The notes under the pieces were generated by a model. That model made no database searches. It was given only the letters and a program-made list of their open reading frames with translations, and was not told the DNA's origin. This document shows positions 33,840-42,082 of a stretch of 64,000 nt of DNA, piece after piece. Made by a program: the position numbers and the translations under genes. Origin of the DNA: Clostridia bacterium. Lineage in GTDB: Bacteria; Bacillota; Clostridia; Oscillospirales; Acutalibacteraceae. Location of the stretch: the NCBI GenBank assembly GCA_017613735.1, contig JAGADF010000009.1, positions 1 through 64,000 of the forward strand. Direction: 5' to 3'. How positions within the stretch are numbered: position 1 is the stretch's first letter; the number at the start of each line of letters is the position of its first letter.

Positions 33840-34613
33840 CTATTTTATCTCAATCTTATCGTTTATCGGCTCAATTCCGAGCGAATGCAGGTAGTCAAGC
33901 GCTTGGTGGTATGTTTTCATATCGCTTAAAACCCACGGGTCGTGAGCGTCAAAGCCGATTACAACGTCGTTACCTTCCTTTGCGACCATTTCCCAGAAAC
34001 GTTTGTCAGGGTAGTTTCGCTTATCGTAAAAGCCGAGCAGATTAAATTCAACGGGATAGCCTAACTTCTTAAGTTCCTTGACGTAATACTCGTTCTTTTT
34101 AAGAAAAGCGTCCTCGTCACGCCCGACATAGTAATACAAATCGGGATGAGCAACATAAAGATATTTGCCCGTCTGCAGTCCCGTGAGCACCTGCTCAATA
34201 AAAACGTCAAAGCTGTCAAGGTCTTTGTTTTTTGAGCCCGTGTGTATTGACTTCTTTTCGTATTCGTTATATGTGAAATGCTGACCTAAAATTAAGTAAT
34301 CATAACCGAACTGCTCGTGAAAAGCCAGGGTTTGGTCAAAAAATTTCGGGTAGTATTCCATTTCATAGCCGAGATAGATTTTTATATCGTCCTTGTATTT
34401 CTCTTTAAGAGAATTAACGGAGCGGACATAATCCTCAGCCTTTTCAAGCGGAACACGAAATGACGAGTGATGATTTTCCGGCGCAAAGACCATAGGGGAG
34501 TGGTCCGAAAAACCGAGAACCGAAATCCCCGTTTCAATGGCTTCGATTACATAATCCTCGTCGTTGCCTCTTGCGTGACCGCATCTTTTTGTATGTGTGT
34601 GAAAGTTTCTCAT
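33840..34613 (-). CDS. PHP-domain histidinol-phosphatase-like phosphoesterase
   Basis: 257 residues of the HisK/HisJ branch of PHP metal phosphoesterases, which in histidine synthesis removes phosphate from histidinol phosphate. The metal-site motifs are MRNFHTHTKRCGHARG at the N-terminus, GFSDHSP near residue 37, LGYEMEYYP, ILGQHFTY, VAHPDLYYY and the final GFDAHDPW. No other his genes are near, so a different phosphate ester is possible. It is the last gene of a leftward operon, 8 bases after the DUF1015 gene. Confidence 0.88.
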   Translation of the reverse strand: MRNFHTHTKRCGHARGNDEDYVIEAIETGISVLGFSDHSPMVFAPENHHSSFRVPLEKAEDYVRSVNSLKEKYKDDIKIYLGYEMEYYPKFFDQTLAFHEQFGYDYLILGQHFTYNEYEKKSIHTGSKNKDLDSFDVFIEQVLTGLQTGKYLYVAHPDLYYYVGRDEDAFLKKNEYYVKELKKLGYPVEFNLLGFYDKRNYPDKRFWEMVAKEGNDVVIGFDAHDPWVLSDMKTYHQALDYLHSLGIEPINDKIEIK

Positions 34614-34621
34614 TTTCTCGC

Positions 34622-35863
34622 CTACTTTAATTTATGTATGAATAATCCGCTTAATAGTTTCGGTTCAAACCAGGTTGATTTCGGTGGCATCAGCTCGTTT
34701 TCGTCGGCTATTCTCATTAACTCCGCAAGTGAGGTCGGGTACATTGAAAAAGCTATCGCCCAGCCGTTTTTAACCCGTCTTTCGAGTTCGCCTAAGCCTC
34801 TTATTCCGCCTACGAAATCAATTCTTTTGTCCGTTTTCGGATTTTCGATTCCGAGAACGGGCGCTATAAGATTATTCTGTAAAATCGAAACGTCAAGGCT
34901 TTCGACCGCGTCGTTTTCGTCAAAGGTGTTTTCCTTAGCCGTCAGCGAATACCACTTACCGCCGAGATACATTCCGAAATTGTGCTGGCGGACGGGATGA
35001 TACTCCTTCCTGCCGACTTTTTCAACGTCAAATCTGTCGCTGATTTTTTCGATTAACTCTTCTTCGCTTAAGCCGTTAAGGTCTTTAATAACGCGGTTAT
35101 AGTCCATTATTTTAAGCTCGTCGCTCGGGAAGAGGACGGAAAGGAAAAAGTTGAATTCCTCGTCGCCCGAGTAATCGGGATTTTCCTTTCTGCGAAGCTC
35201 GGCAACTTTTACCGCCGAGGCGCAGCGGTGATGACCGTCGGCAATATATAAATCGGGGATTTTAGTGAAAAGCTCCGCGATTCTTTCAACCGTCTTTTCG
35301 TCGTCTACAACCCAGACTGTCTGCTTAACCTCGTCGGACGTGAAATCACACGCCGTATCGTGCGAAGAAATCCAGTCCGAAATAATCGCCCTTACATTCT
35401 GATTAGGTCTGTACGTAAGAAAAATCGGGCCCGTATTCGCGTCAAGAATATTTACGTGGTTGATTCTGTCCTGCTCCTTATCGGCGCGGGTTTTTTCGTG
35501 CTTTTTAATTACGTTGTTTTTGTAGTCGTCAACCGACGCGCACGCGACGAGACCTGTTTGCGCTCTGCCTTTCCATATCTGGCGGTAGATGTAGAAACAG
35601 GGCTTGTCGTCCTGAACGCAGATTTTTTTATTTATAAGCTTTTCAAGGTTTTCCTTAGCCTTTTGGTATACCGCGTCCGAGTAAATGTCGGTGCCGACGG
35701 GCAGGTCTATTTCACCCCTGTCGATATGAAGAAACGAGTATTCGTTTCCCTTTACCATTTCCCTTGCTTCTTCGCTTGACATAACGTCGTAGGGGAGGGC
35801 GGCGACCTTTTTGGCGTATTCCTTTGTCGGTCTTATGGCTTTAAACGGACGTATTACGGACAT
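34622..35863 (-). CDS. DUF1015 family protein (SerK/SbnI-like fold)
   Basis: 413 residues, the usual DUF1015 length. The N-terminal PFKAIRPTKEYAKKVAALPYDVMSSEEA and the central IADGHHRCASAVKVAELRR match the family; the latter resembles the ParB/Srx nucleotide site. Characterised relatives (archaeal SerK, staphylococcal SbnI) phosphorylate free serine; whether this one does is unknown. Its first 23 bases overlap the end of the VanZ gene, so it is read in the same operon. Confidence 0.88.
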   Translation of the reverse strand: MSVIRPFKAIRPTKEYAKKVAALPYDVMSSEEAREMVKGNEYSFLHIDRGEIDLPVGTDIYSDAVYQKAKENLEKLINKKICVQDDKPCFYIYRQIWKGRAQTGLVACASVDDYKNNVIKKHEKTRADKEQDRINHVNILDANTGPIFLTYRPNQNVRAIISDWISSHDTACDFTSDEVKQTVWVVDDEKTVERIAELFTKIPDLYIADGHHRCASAVKVAELRRKENPDYSGDEEFNFFLSVLFPSDELKIMDYNRVIKDLNGLSEEELIEKISDRFDVEKVGRKEYHPVRQHNFGMYLGGKWYSLTAKENTFDENDAVESLDVSILQNNLIAPVLGIENPKTDKRIDFVGGIRGLGELERRVKNGWAIAFSMYPTSLAELMRIADENELMPPKSTWFEPKLLSGLFIHKLK

Positions 35864-36302
35864 TTTTCTTTCTCCTGACTGAATGAATTATTTTGATTAT
35901 TAAAAAGTAAATTGCTATGCCTGAAGCTGCGCCGAGCGCGTCGATAAAAACATCGATAACCATTCCCGCTCTTCCCGGAATAAAAAGCTGATGAATCTCA
36001 TCCGTTACGGCGTATAAGACGGCCAGCGAAAACGCAGGGACATACCATTTCTTTGCTTTTATCAGATAAAATATGTTTGAATATAAAAACGCAAGTAAAA
36101 GAAATTCGCAGAAATGAGCGAGCTTTCTGACAACAACCTCGGGCAGAAATACGCCGAGCAGACGGTATATTTTTGCAATCAGGGTGTTTGACATTTCCGC
36201 GCTCTCTTCCGCAGGCTGATTTGACAGCCAGAATATAACGCCCATAAGAACAAGCGCGAGAACGCAGGTTATTATTAAAAGGAGAATTCTCTTTTTTGAC
36301 AT
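35841..36302 (-). CDS. VanZ family membrane protein
   Basis: 153 residues, four membrane helices. Family marks are VIFWLSNQPAEES at the end of helix 1, RKLAHFCEFLLLAFLYSN near residue 60, and DEIHQLFIPGRAGMVIDVFIDALGAASG near 105. VanZ-like proteins are linked to teicoplanin and lipoglycopeptide tolerance in some hosts, but most have no known role. It starts one base after the stop of the preceding lipoprotein gene and overlaps DUF1015. GGGAGA is the ribosome site. Confidence 0.9.
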   Translation of the reverse strand: MSKKRILLLIITCVLALVLMGVIFWLSNQPAEESAEMSNTLIAKIYRLLGVFLPEVVVRKLAHFCEFLLLAFLYSNIFYLIKAKKWYVPAFSLAVLYAVTDEIHQLFIPGRAGMVIDVFIDALGAASGIAIYFLIIKIIHSVRRKKNVRNTSV

Positions 36303-36303
36303 A

Positions 36304-37929
36304 TCATTTCTCCCTTTCGGCGTTTATAAAGAATACGTTGTGAGAGTTCGAGTAAAAGTAAATACCTCTCGTATCGGCGGCGGTGACGAAATAGCTGTTC
36401 TGGTTGAAAACGGGGTAAACGACCGCCTTTTCGAGTAGATAGTTTTCGCACGCGAGAAGTTCGGTAACGCTCTGGCTTTCGGCGGCTTCGGAGATAAGCT
36501 TGTCATATTTTTTGTCGCTGAAGTTGAGTATGTTGTCACCCGATTTTGACGAAAACGAATTGAGAAAGTTTTCGGCTTCCTGTTCCGAAGCTTCAAGCGG
36601 ACAGAACGCAACCGAAAAATCCCCGCTTTTTACAAGCGAAAGCAGCTCTTCGTTTTCCCTTACGTCGACCGACGCGACAAGCTTTATGCCGAGCGTTTTC
36701 TGCCACGACTGAATTAACGTCCTTACGGTTTCCTCATATTCGGCGGCGCACAGTACGTTGAACCTGACCGTGTCCGCGCCGAGCTTTTTAAGTCCCTTTT
36801 CAAAATTCTTTGCCGCATTTTTTTCCGAGAAAGACGTAAGCTTTGCCTTTCCCGCGAGCACGCGGTAACTTTCGCCGTTGTATGCGCAGAACGGCGGGAC
36901 AAGCCCGCTCGCAAGCGAGGAAACATTAACCGGCAAAGTCGACGTGTCAACCTGCGACGACATACAGACGGCTTTGCGAAGCTCGGGAAGTTTAAAGCAT
37001 TCATCCGAGCAGTTGAAAATAAGTGAGCAAACCGTGTTTTCAAACGGGGAGGAGGTGATAAGCGATTTATCCTCGCCGAAAAGCTCGTTCTCCGTGAAAA
37101 ATCCGACGTCATAGGTTCCCGAAAGGGTCTTTTCCTTTATATCTTCAAAGTCGTTATTGACTATAAGTCTGACCGAATACGGTTTGACCTCATTTTCGCC
37201 CGAATAATCGCTGTTTCTGGTCATCCGCACGTTCTGGTCGTCGTTCCATTCCGCAAGATAAAACGGGCCGTTGCAAAGCGTATAGGTGACGCTCAGACCG
37301 TATTTTCCCGCGGTAGCGGTCCAGAAAGCCTCGTTGCACGGCATCGCGGCCGCCGAGGTAAGATTGTAAAGAAAATCATCATCCTTATAATCGAGGCTTA
37401 TTTCAAGCGTGTAATCGTCAACCGCCGTGACTCCGAGCAAATCGGGCGAAACAGCGCCTTTGTTGATTTTTCTTGCATTTTTAATCGCAAAAAGCCGCGA
37501 AGCCTCTTTACAGCCGGTCTGGGGATTCAAAGCGCGCCTTAACGCGAATACGAAATCCCTTGCCTTAACCGAAAAATCAAAGGTTTTTTCAAAATCTTCG
37601 CCGAGAACCTTGTCGTAACCCGAAAGCGAATGCCATTTCGTGTTATCGCGCAGTTTAAAAGTGTATTTAAGTCCGTCCGACGAAACCGAATAAGACGAAG
37701 CCACGCCGTTTTCGATTGAGCCGTCCGAAGCGATTCTGACAAGTCCTTCGTAGCAGTTAGCGATTATAAGCTTTTCAACCTCGCCCGTAGCTATCTGCGG
37801 GTCAAGGCTTTCGGGCGTATCGGAAACGGGCATAATAAATGTTTCGCCGTCGCTCTTTTTAAGGGAACAACCCGAGAAAACGCATATGAGCAGCGCCGCC
37901 GCCGTAAGAACCGAAATTATCTTTCTCAT
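36304..37929 (-). CDS. Orphan peptide-binding lipoprotein (SBP family 5)
   Basis: 541 residues. Lipoprotein signal MRKIISVLTAAALLICVFSGC is followed by a family 5 solute-binding domain: SDTPESLDPQIATGEVEKLI, YTFKLRDNTKWH, KARDFVFALRRALNP, TLEISLDYKDDDFLYNLTS, GPFYLAEW. It is of normal length, unlike the Opp lipoprotein at 8656. No permease or ATPase is adjacent; the protein may feed the Opp system at 11143 or act as a sensor. It opens a leftward operon with VanZ, DUF1015 and PHP genes, each joined by overlaps or gaps of a few bases. Confidence 0.9.
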   Translation of the reverse strand: MRKIISVLTAAALLICVFSGCSLKKSDGETFIMPVSDTPESLDPQIATGEVEKLIIANCYEGLVRIASDGSIENGVASSYSVSSDGLKYTFKLRDNTKWHSLSGYDKVLGEDFEKTFDFSVKARDFVFALRRALNPQTGCKEASRLFAIKNARKINKGAVSPDLLGVTAVDDYTLEISLDYKDDDFLYNLTSAAAMPCNEAFWTATAGKYGLSVTYTLCNGPFYLAEWNDDQNVRMTRNSDYSGENEVKPYSVRLIVNNDFEDIKEKTLSGTYDVGFFTENELFGEDKSLITSSPFENTVCSLIFNCSDECFKLPELRKAVCMSSQVDTSTLPVNVSSLASGLVPPFCAYNGESYRVLAGKAKLTSFSEKNAAKNFEKGLKKLGADTVRFNVLCAAEYEETVRTLIQSWQKTLGIKLVASVDVRENEELLSLVKSGDFSVAFCPLEASEQEAENFLNSFSSKSGDNILNFSDKKYDKLISEAAESQSVTELLACENYLLEKAVVYPVFNQNSYFVTAADTRGIYFYSNSHNVFFINAEREK

Positions 37930-38111
37930 TTTATGTCATCCTTAAAGGTGAAAATCATTTTTTAACACATTAAAGTATACCAAAAAACGACTGTTTTTGC
38001 CACAAATTAAAAAATTTTTTAAAAAATTCTCCGTTTGTACTTAAAATCGTTCACACTTTATGATAAAATTGTGTTAAAATATATATTAATAAAAAATACG
38101 GAGGGATTTTT
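37930..38111. promoter_or_regulatory. A+T-rich divergent promoter region
   Basis: Leftward: extended -10 TGG-TATACT on the minus strand near 37975, with a poor -35. Rightward: TTGTAC (38035-38040), an 18-nt spacer and TATGAT (38059-38064). No gene is seen here. Confidence 0.45.
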
Positions 38112-39422
38112 GTGCCCGAATATATCATTCTCGGCGTTTCCGTTCTCAATCTTATTATTGCAATAATAATTCTTTTAAAGGTCAACAGAAAGGGCGAAAA
38201 TGAGGAACTTTCAAAAAAGCTCAGCGACCTTCAGAAGAATATTGCCGACGAGTTTTCGAGAAGCCGTCTTGACACGAATCAGTTTCAGCAAGGCTTAAAG
38301 GAAGAAACCGCCCGCACTCTTCAGCAGACGGGCGAGCGCATTAACGAAATGACAAAGTCAAATTATGAGAATTCTCTTAAGATGACCGAGGCTATGAATC
38401 AGTCGCTTAACGCCATTAAAAACAGTAATATTGAGCTCAATGACAAACAGACCAAGAAAATAGAAGAAGCAGTAGAGAAGATGCAGGAAAGCAACGAAAA
38501 GAAGCTTGACCAGATGCGTGAAACAGTTGACGAGAAGCTCAACAAAACTCTTGCCACAAGGCTCGACAGCTCTTTTAAAACGGTTTCCGAACAGCTTGAG
38601 AATCTTTATAAATCGCTTGGCGAAATGAAACAGCTTTCCTCGGGAGTTACCGAAAACGTTTCCTCGCTTAACAGAATGCTTTCAAACGTCAAATCAAGAG
38701 GCACCTGGGCTGAGGTTCAGCTCGAGGGCATACTCGACCAGACAATTCCCGGTATGTACGATAAAAACGTTGCAACCTCCGGCACTGCCGACAGGGTTGA
38801 ATTTGCCGTAAGGATTCCCTCAAGCGATAATAAGGACGAATTCGTCTATCTTCCCATTGACTCGAAGTTCCCCACAGAGGACTACATACGTCTCTGCGAG
38901 GCGGCCGACAGGGCTGACGCGGAGGCTACCGAAGCCGCGAGAAAAGCTCTTGAGGCGAGAGTTTTAGGCGAGGCGAAAACAATTACAAAATATATCAATA
39001 TTCCGAAAACAACTCCGTTCGCCATTATGTATCTTGCGACAGAGGGGCTTTATGCCGAAATCGTTTCCTCAAAGACGGGACTTCCCGAAAAGCTTCACAA
39101 CGAGCTTAACGTTATGATAGCCGGTCCTACTACGATTACTGCTCTTCTCAATTCTCTTTCGCTCGGCTTCAGGACAGTTGCCATTAACGAAAAAGCCAAT
39201 GAAATACGCGAGCTTTTAGGCATAACGAAGTCTCAGTATGAAAAGTTCGGCGTTCTTCTCGACAAGGCTAAAAAGAAGATTGACGAGGCGGGCAGAACCA
39301 TTGACGAGGCGAGCCACCGCAGCGGCATCATTCAGAAGAAGCTGCGTTCGGTCGAGGCTATAGAAAGCACGGATTTTCAGGCTCTTTCCGAACCCGACTC
39401 TGTTGATGATATTGAACAATAA
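38112..39422 (+). CDS. rmuC: DNA recombination protein RmuC
   Basis: 436 residues. RmuC limits inversions at short inverted repeats; its core resembles a nuclease fold. One N-terminal membrane helix (residues 3-22, IILGVSVLNLIIAIIIL), a long coiled coil (about 28-190, rich in E, K and Q), then the conserved core RGTWAEVQLEGILDQTIPGMYDKN, VEFAVRIPS, VYLPIDSKFPTEDY and PFAIMYLATEGLYAEI. GTG start with GGAGGG 8 bases upstream. It is a single-gene unit. Confidence 0.95.
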   Translation: MPEYIILGVSVLNLIIAIIILLKVNRKGENEELSKKLSDLQKNIADEFSRSRLDTNQFQQGLKEETARTLQQTGERINEMTKSNYENSLKMTEAMNQSLNAIKNSNIELNDKQTKKIEEAVEKMQESNEKKLDQMRETVDEKLNKTLATRLDSSFKTVSEQLENLYKSLGEMKQLSSGVTENVSSLNRMLSNVKSRGTWAEVQLEGILDQTIPGMYDKNVATSGTADRVEFAVRIPSSDNKDEFVYLPIDSKFPTEDYIRLCEAADRADAEATEAARKALEARVLGEAKTITKYINIPKTTPFAIMYLATEGLYAEIVSSKTGLPEKLHNELNVMIAGPTTITALLNSLSLGFRTVAINEKANEIRELLGITKSQYEKFGVLLDKAKKKIDEAGRTIDEASHRSGIIQKKLRSVEAIESTDFQALSEPDSVDDIEQ

Positions 39423-39463
39423 AAGCTTATATAATATAGTCATTTCGACGAAAAAGAATAATG

Positions 39464-39505
39464 CCCGTTTTATTCTCTTGCAGAATAGCGGGTTTTATTT
39501 TATTA
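39464..39505 (+). terminator. Imperfect terminator after rmuC
   Basis: CCCG...ATTCT pairs with AGAAT...CGGG (39464-39492) with internal loops, then TTTTATTTTATT. Confidence 0.6.
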
Positions 39506-39555
39506 TATAATTTAGAAATAATTTAACCTTAATATATATTGAGGAGGATAAAAAG

Positions 39556-42003
39556 ATGAAGCATGCCGATTTAATAAGTCAGATGACGCTCGAAGAAAAG
39601 GCGAGCATGTGCGACGGTCTTGATTACTGGCACTCACAGCCGATTGAAAGGCTCGGCATTAAGTCCGTAAGCCTTAACGACGGCCCTCACGGTATCCGTA
39701 AAAAGGGCGACCCGGAAGCGGCTAAAAAGGGTGAATCCACTCTTCTCAAGGGCGTTCCCGCCATCTGCTTCCCGACGGCTTCCGCGACGGCTTGTTCGTG
39801 GGACGTTGACCTTATAAGAACAATGGGCGAGGCTCTCGGCGACGAATGCCGTAAGGAAAAGGTCTCCGTTCTTTTGGGACCGGGAACAAATATCAAGCGT
39901 TCGCCGCTTTGCGGAAGAAACTTCGAGTATTTCTCGGAAGACCCGCTTCTTGCGGGCGAAATGGCGGCGGCTTTTATTAACGGCGTTCAGTCAAAGGGCA
40001 TAGGCACCTCGCTTAAGCATTACGCGGCTAATAATCAGGAAACGCGCCGTATGACGGTTAATACGGTCGTTGATGAGAGAACGCTTCGCGAGATATATCT
40101 GCGTCCGTTTGAAATAGCGGTCAAAAAGGCTCAGCCCTGGACTATAATGTGCGCTTACAACCGACTTAACGGTTATTATTGCGCTGAAAACAAATGGCTC
40201 CTTACGGACGTCCTTCGCGGCGACTGGGGCTATGAAAACCTTATAGTCACTGACTGGGGCGCGGAAAATGAGCGCGTTCCCGGGCTTATCGCAGGTCAGG
40301 AGCTTGAAATGCCCACTTCCTCGGGCGATGGAACGAGGCTTATTGTCGAAGCCGTTCAGAACGGAACTCTTGACGAAGCCGTTCTTGACCACGCTGTCGA
40401 CCTGCTTCTGGATATGGTTGACAAATCGGTTGCGACTCTCGGCGACTATACATACGACCCCGCCGAGCATCACGCGCTTTCAAGAAAGATTGCTTCTCAG
40501 TGTATGGTGCTTATGAAGAACGAAGACGGCATACTTCCTCTTAAAAAGGATATGAAGCTTGCCGTTATCGGCGAGATGGCTAAAAATCCGCGTTATCAGG
40601 GCGCGGGCTCGTCGCTTATAAATCCCATTCAGCTTGACTGCGCTTACGATACGCTTAAAGATAGAGGCGTTGACTTTAAATACGCGACAGGTTATGTGAC
40701 AGACAAGAAAAAGAAGAAAAAGGCGAAAGAGGATTTGCTTGTCGCCGAGGCTGTCGAAGCGGCAAAGGACGTCGAAGCGGTGCTTATGTTCATCGGTCTT
40801 ACCGACGAATATGAAACCGAGGGCAGCGACAGAAGACATATCAGCATTCCTCCGCTTCACAACAGACTTGTGGAAGAGGTTCTCAAGGTCAACAAGAACG
40901 TTATCGTCGTTCTTTCGGGCGGCGCGGCTGTCGATATGCCGTGGGCTGATGACGTAAAGGCGATTCTCAACGGCTTCCTTACCGGTCAGGCTTCGGGCAG
41001 CGCGGCTTGCGACGTGCTTTTCGGCGACGTAAACCCGTCGGGCAAGCTTTCCGAAACATACCCCTATGCGCTTGAGGACAATTCAAGCTATAATTACTTC
41101 CCCGGAACGAGCGTTTCGGTCGAATACAGGGAGGGCGTCTATGTCGGCTACCGTTATTACGATTCGGCTAAAAAGGATGTCCGCTTCCCGTTCGGCTTCG
41201 GTCTTTCGTATACGACCTTTGAGTACAGCGATATTAAGCTTTCCGCTGAGTCAATAAAAGATACCGACACCTTAACCGTATCGTTTAATATTAAGAACAC
41301 GGGTGCGGTTGACGGCGCGGAGGTTGCCGAGCTTTATGTCAAGGACGTTGATTCAACCATTTTCCGTCCCGAAAAGGAACTTCGCGGCTTTAAAAAGGTA
41401 TTCTTAAAAGCGGGCGAGGAGAAAGAGGTTTCAATCGAGCTTGATAAGAGAGCTTTCGCGTTCTACAATGTAAACGCCGGCGACTGGCAGGTCGAAACGG
41501 GCGAATTCAGAATTCTTGTCGGCGCGTCGAGCCGTGACATTAAGCTTGAGGCGGGCGTTAACGTAGAGTCGACCTCGGATTATGAAATTCCCGATTACAG
41601 CGCTTTTGCTCCCGCTTACTACACCGCGGATGTAAACAGTATTACAGACGAGCAGTTTGAGGCGGTTCTCGGCCACGAAATCCCGCCGAGTGAAAGAGAT
41701 AAAACCCAGCCTCTTACAATCCTGAGCACTATTGAGGACGCGGCTGACGGCAAGTGGGGCGGACGGCTTAACAGACTTCTCAAAAAGTTCCTCGGCGAAG
41801 ACAATCTCGCGAGTGCGGTTGCTCTTCAGCTTCCCATAAAGAACTTTGTTTCAATGAGCTTCGGCATTTTCTCACCGCGTATGGCGGAGGGCTTGCTTGT
41901 AATTCTCAATGACGACAAGTTCTGCAAGGGAATGCGTATGATAATCGGCGGCTTCTTCAAGGGCGGCGGATTCAAGCAGCTCGGCAAGTTAAAGCAGATT
42001 TAA
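39556..42003 (+). CDS. GH3 beta-glycosidase, canonical domain order
   Basis: 815 residues. It removes terminal beta-linked glucose (or xylose) by a retaining mechanism. Order is TIM barrel (about 1-290), alpha/beta sandwich (310-535), fibronectin-like domain (585-660), and an extra ~115-residue tail that I cannot assign. Seen: SLNDGPHGIRKK, LGPGTNIKRSPLCGRNFEYFSEDP, SLKHYAANNQE, and nucleophile D233 in VTDWGAE. No signal peptide, so it should act on imported oligosaccharides. GAGGAGG precedes ATG. It is convergent with a second, rearranged GH3. Confidence 0.94.
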   Translation: MKHADLISQMTLEEKASMCDGLDYWHSQPIERLGIKSVSLNDGPHGIRKKGDPEAAKKGESTLLKGVPAICFPTASATACSWDVDLIRTMGEALGDECRKEKVSVLLGPGTNIKRSPLCGRNFEYFSEDPLLAGEMAAAFINGVQSKGIGTSLKHYAANNQETRRMTVNTVVDERTLREIYLRPFEIAVKKAQPWTIMCAYNRLNGYYCAENKWLLTDVLRGDWGYENLIVTDWGAENERVPGLIAGQELEMPTSSGDGTRLIVEAVQNGTLDEAVLDHAVDLLLDMVDKSVATLGDYTYDPAEHHALSRKIASQCMVLMKNEDGILPLKKDMKLAVIGEMAKNPRYQGAGSSLINPIQLDCAYDTLKDRGVDFKYATGYVTDKKKKKKAKEDLLVAEAVEAAKDVEAVLMFIGLTDEYETEGSDRRHISIPPLHNRLVEEVLKVNKNVIVVLSGGAAVDMPWADDVKAILNGFLTGQASGSAACDVLFGDVNPSGKLSETYPYALEDNSSYNYFPGTSVSVEYREGVYVGYRYYDSAKKDVRFPFGFGLSYTTFEYSDIKLSAESIKDTDTLTVSFNIKNTGAVDGAEVAELYVKDVDSTIFRPEKELRGFKKVFLKAGEEKEVSIELDKRAFAFYNVNAGDWQVETGEFRILVGASSRDIKLEAGVNVESTSDYEIPDYSAFAPAYYTADVNSITDEQFEAVLGHEIPPSERDKTQPLTILSTIEDAADGKWGGRLNRLLKKFLGEDNLASAVALQLPIKNFVSMSFGIFSPRMAEGLLVILNDDKFCKGMRMIIGGFFKGGGFKQLGKLKQI

Positions 42004-42021
42004 CGATTAATCAATAAATAA

Positions 42022-42053
42022 AAAGGACACGGAAAACTCCGTGTCCTTTTTGT
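42022..42053. terminator. Bidirectional terminator between GH3 genes
   Basis: A perfect 12-bp stem AAAGGACACGGA/TCCGTGTCCTTT (loop AAAC), A's before and TTT after. Confidence 0.9.
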
Positions 42054-42082
42054 CGTTTCAAGCTTTGAAATAATTTAACCGA

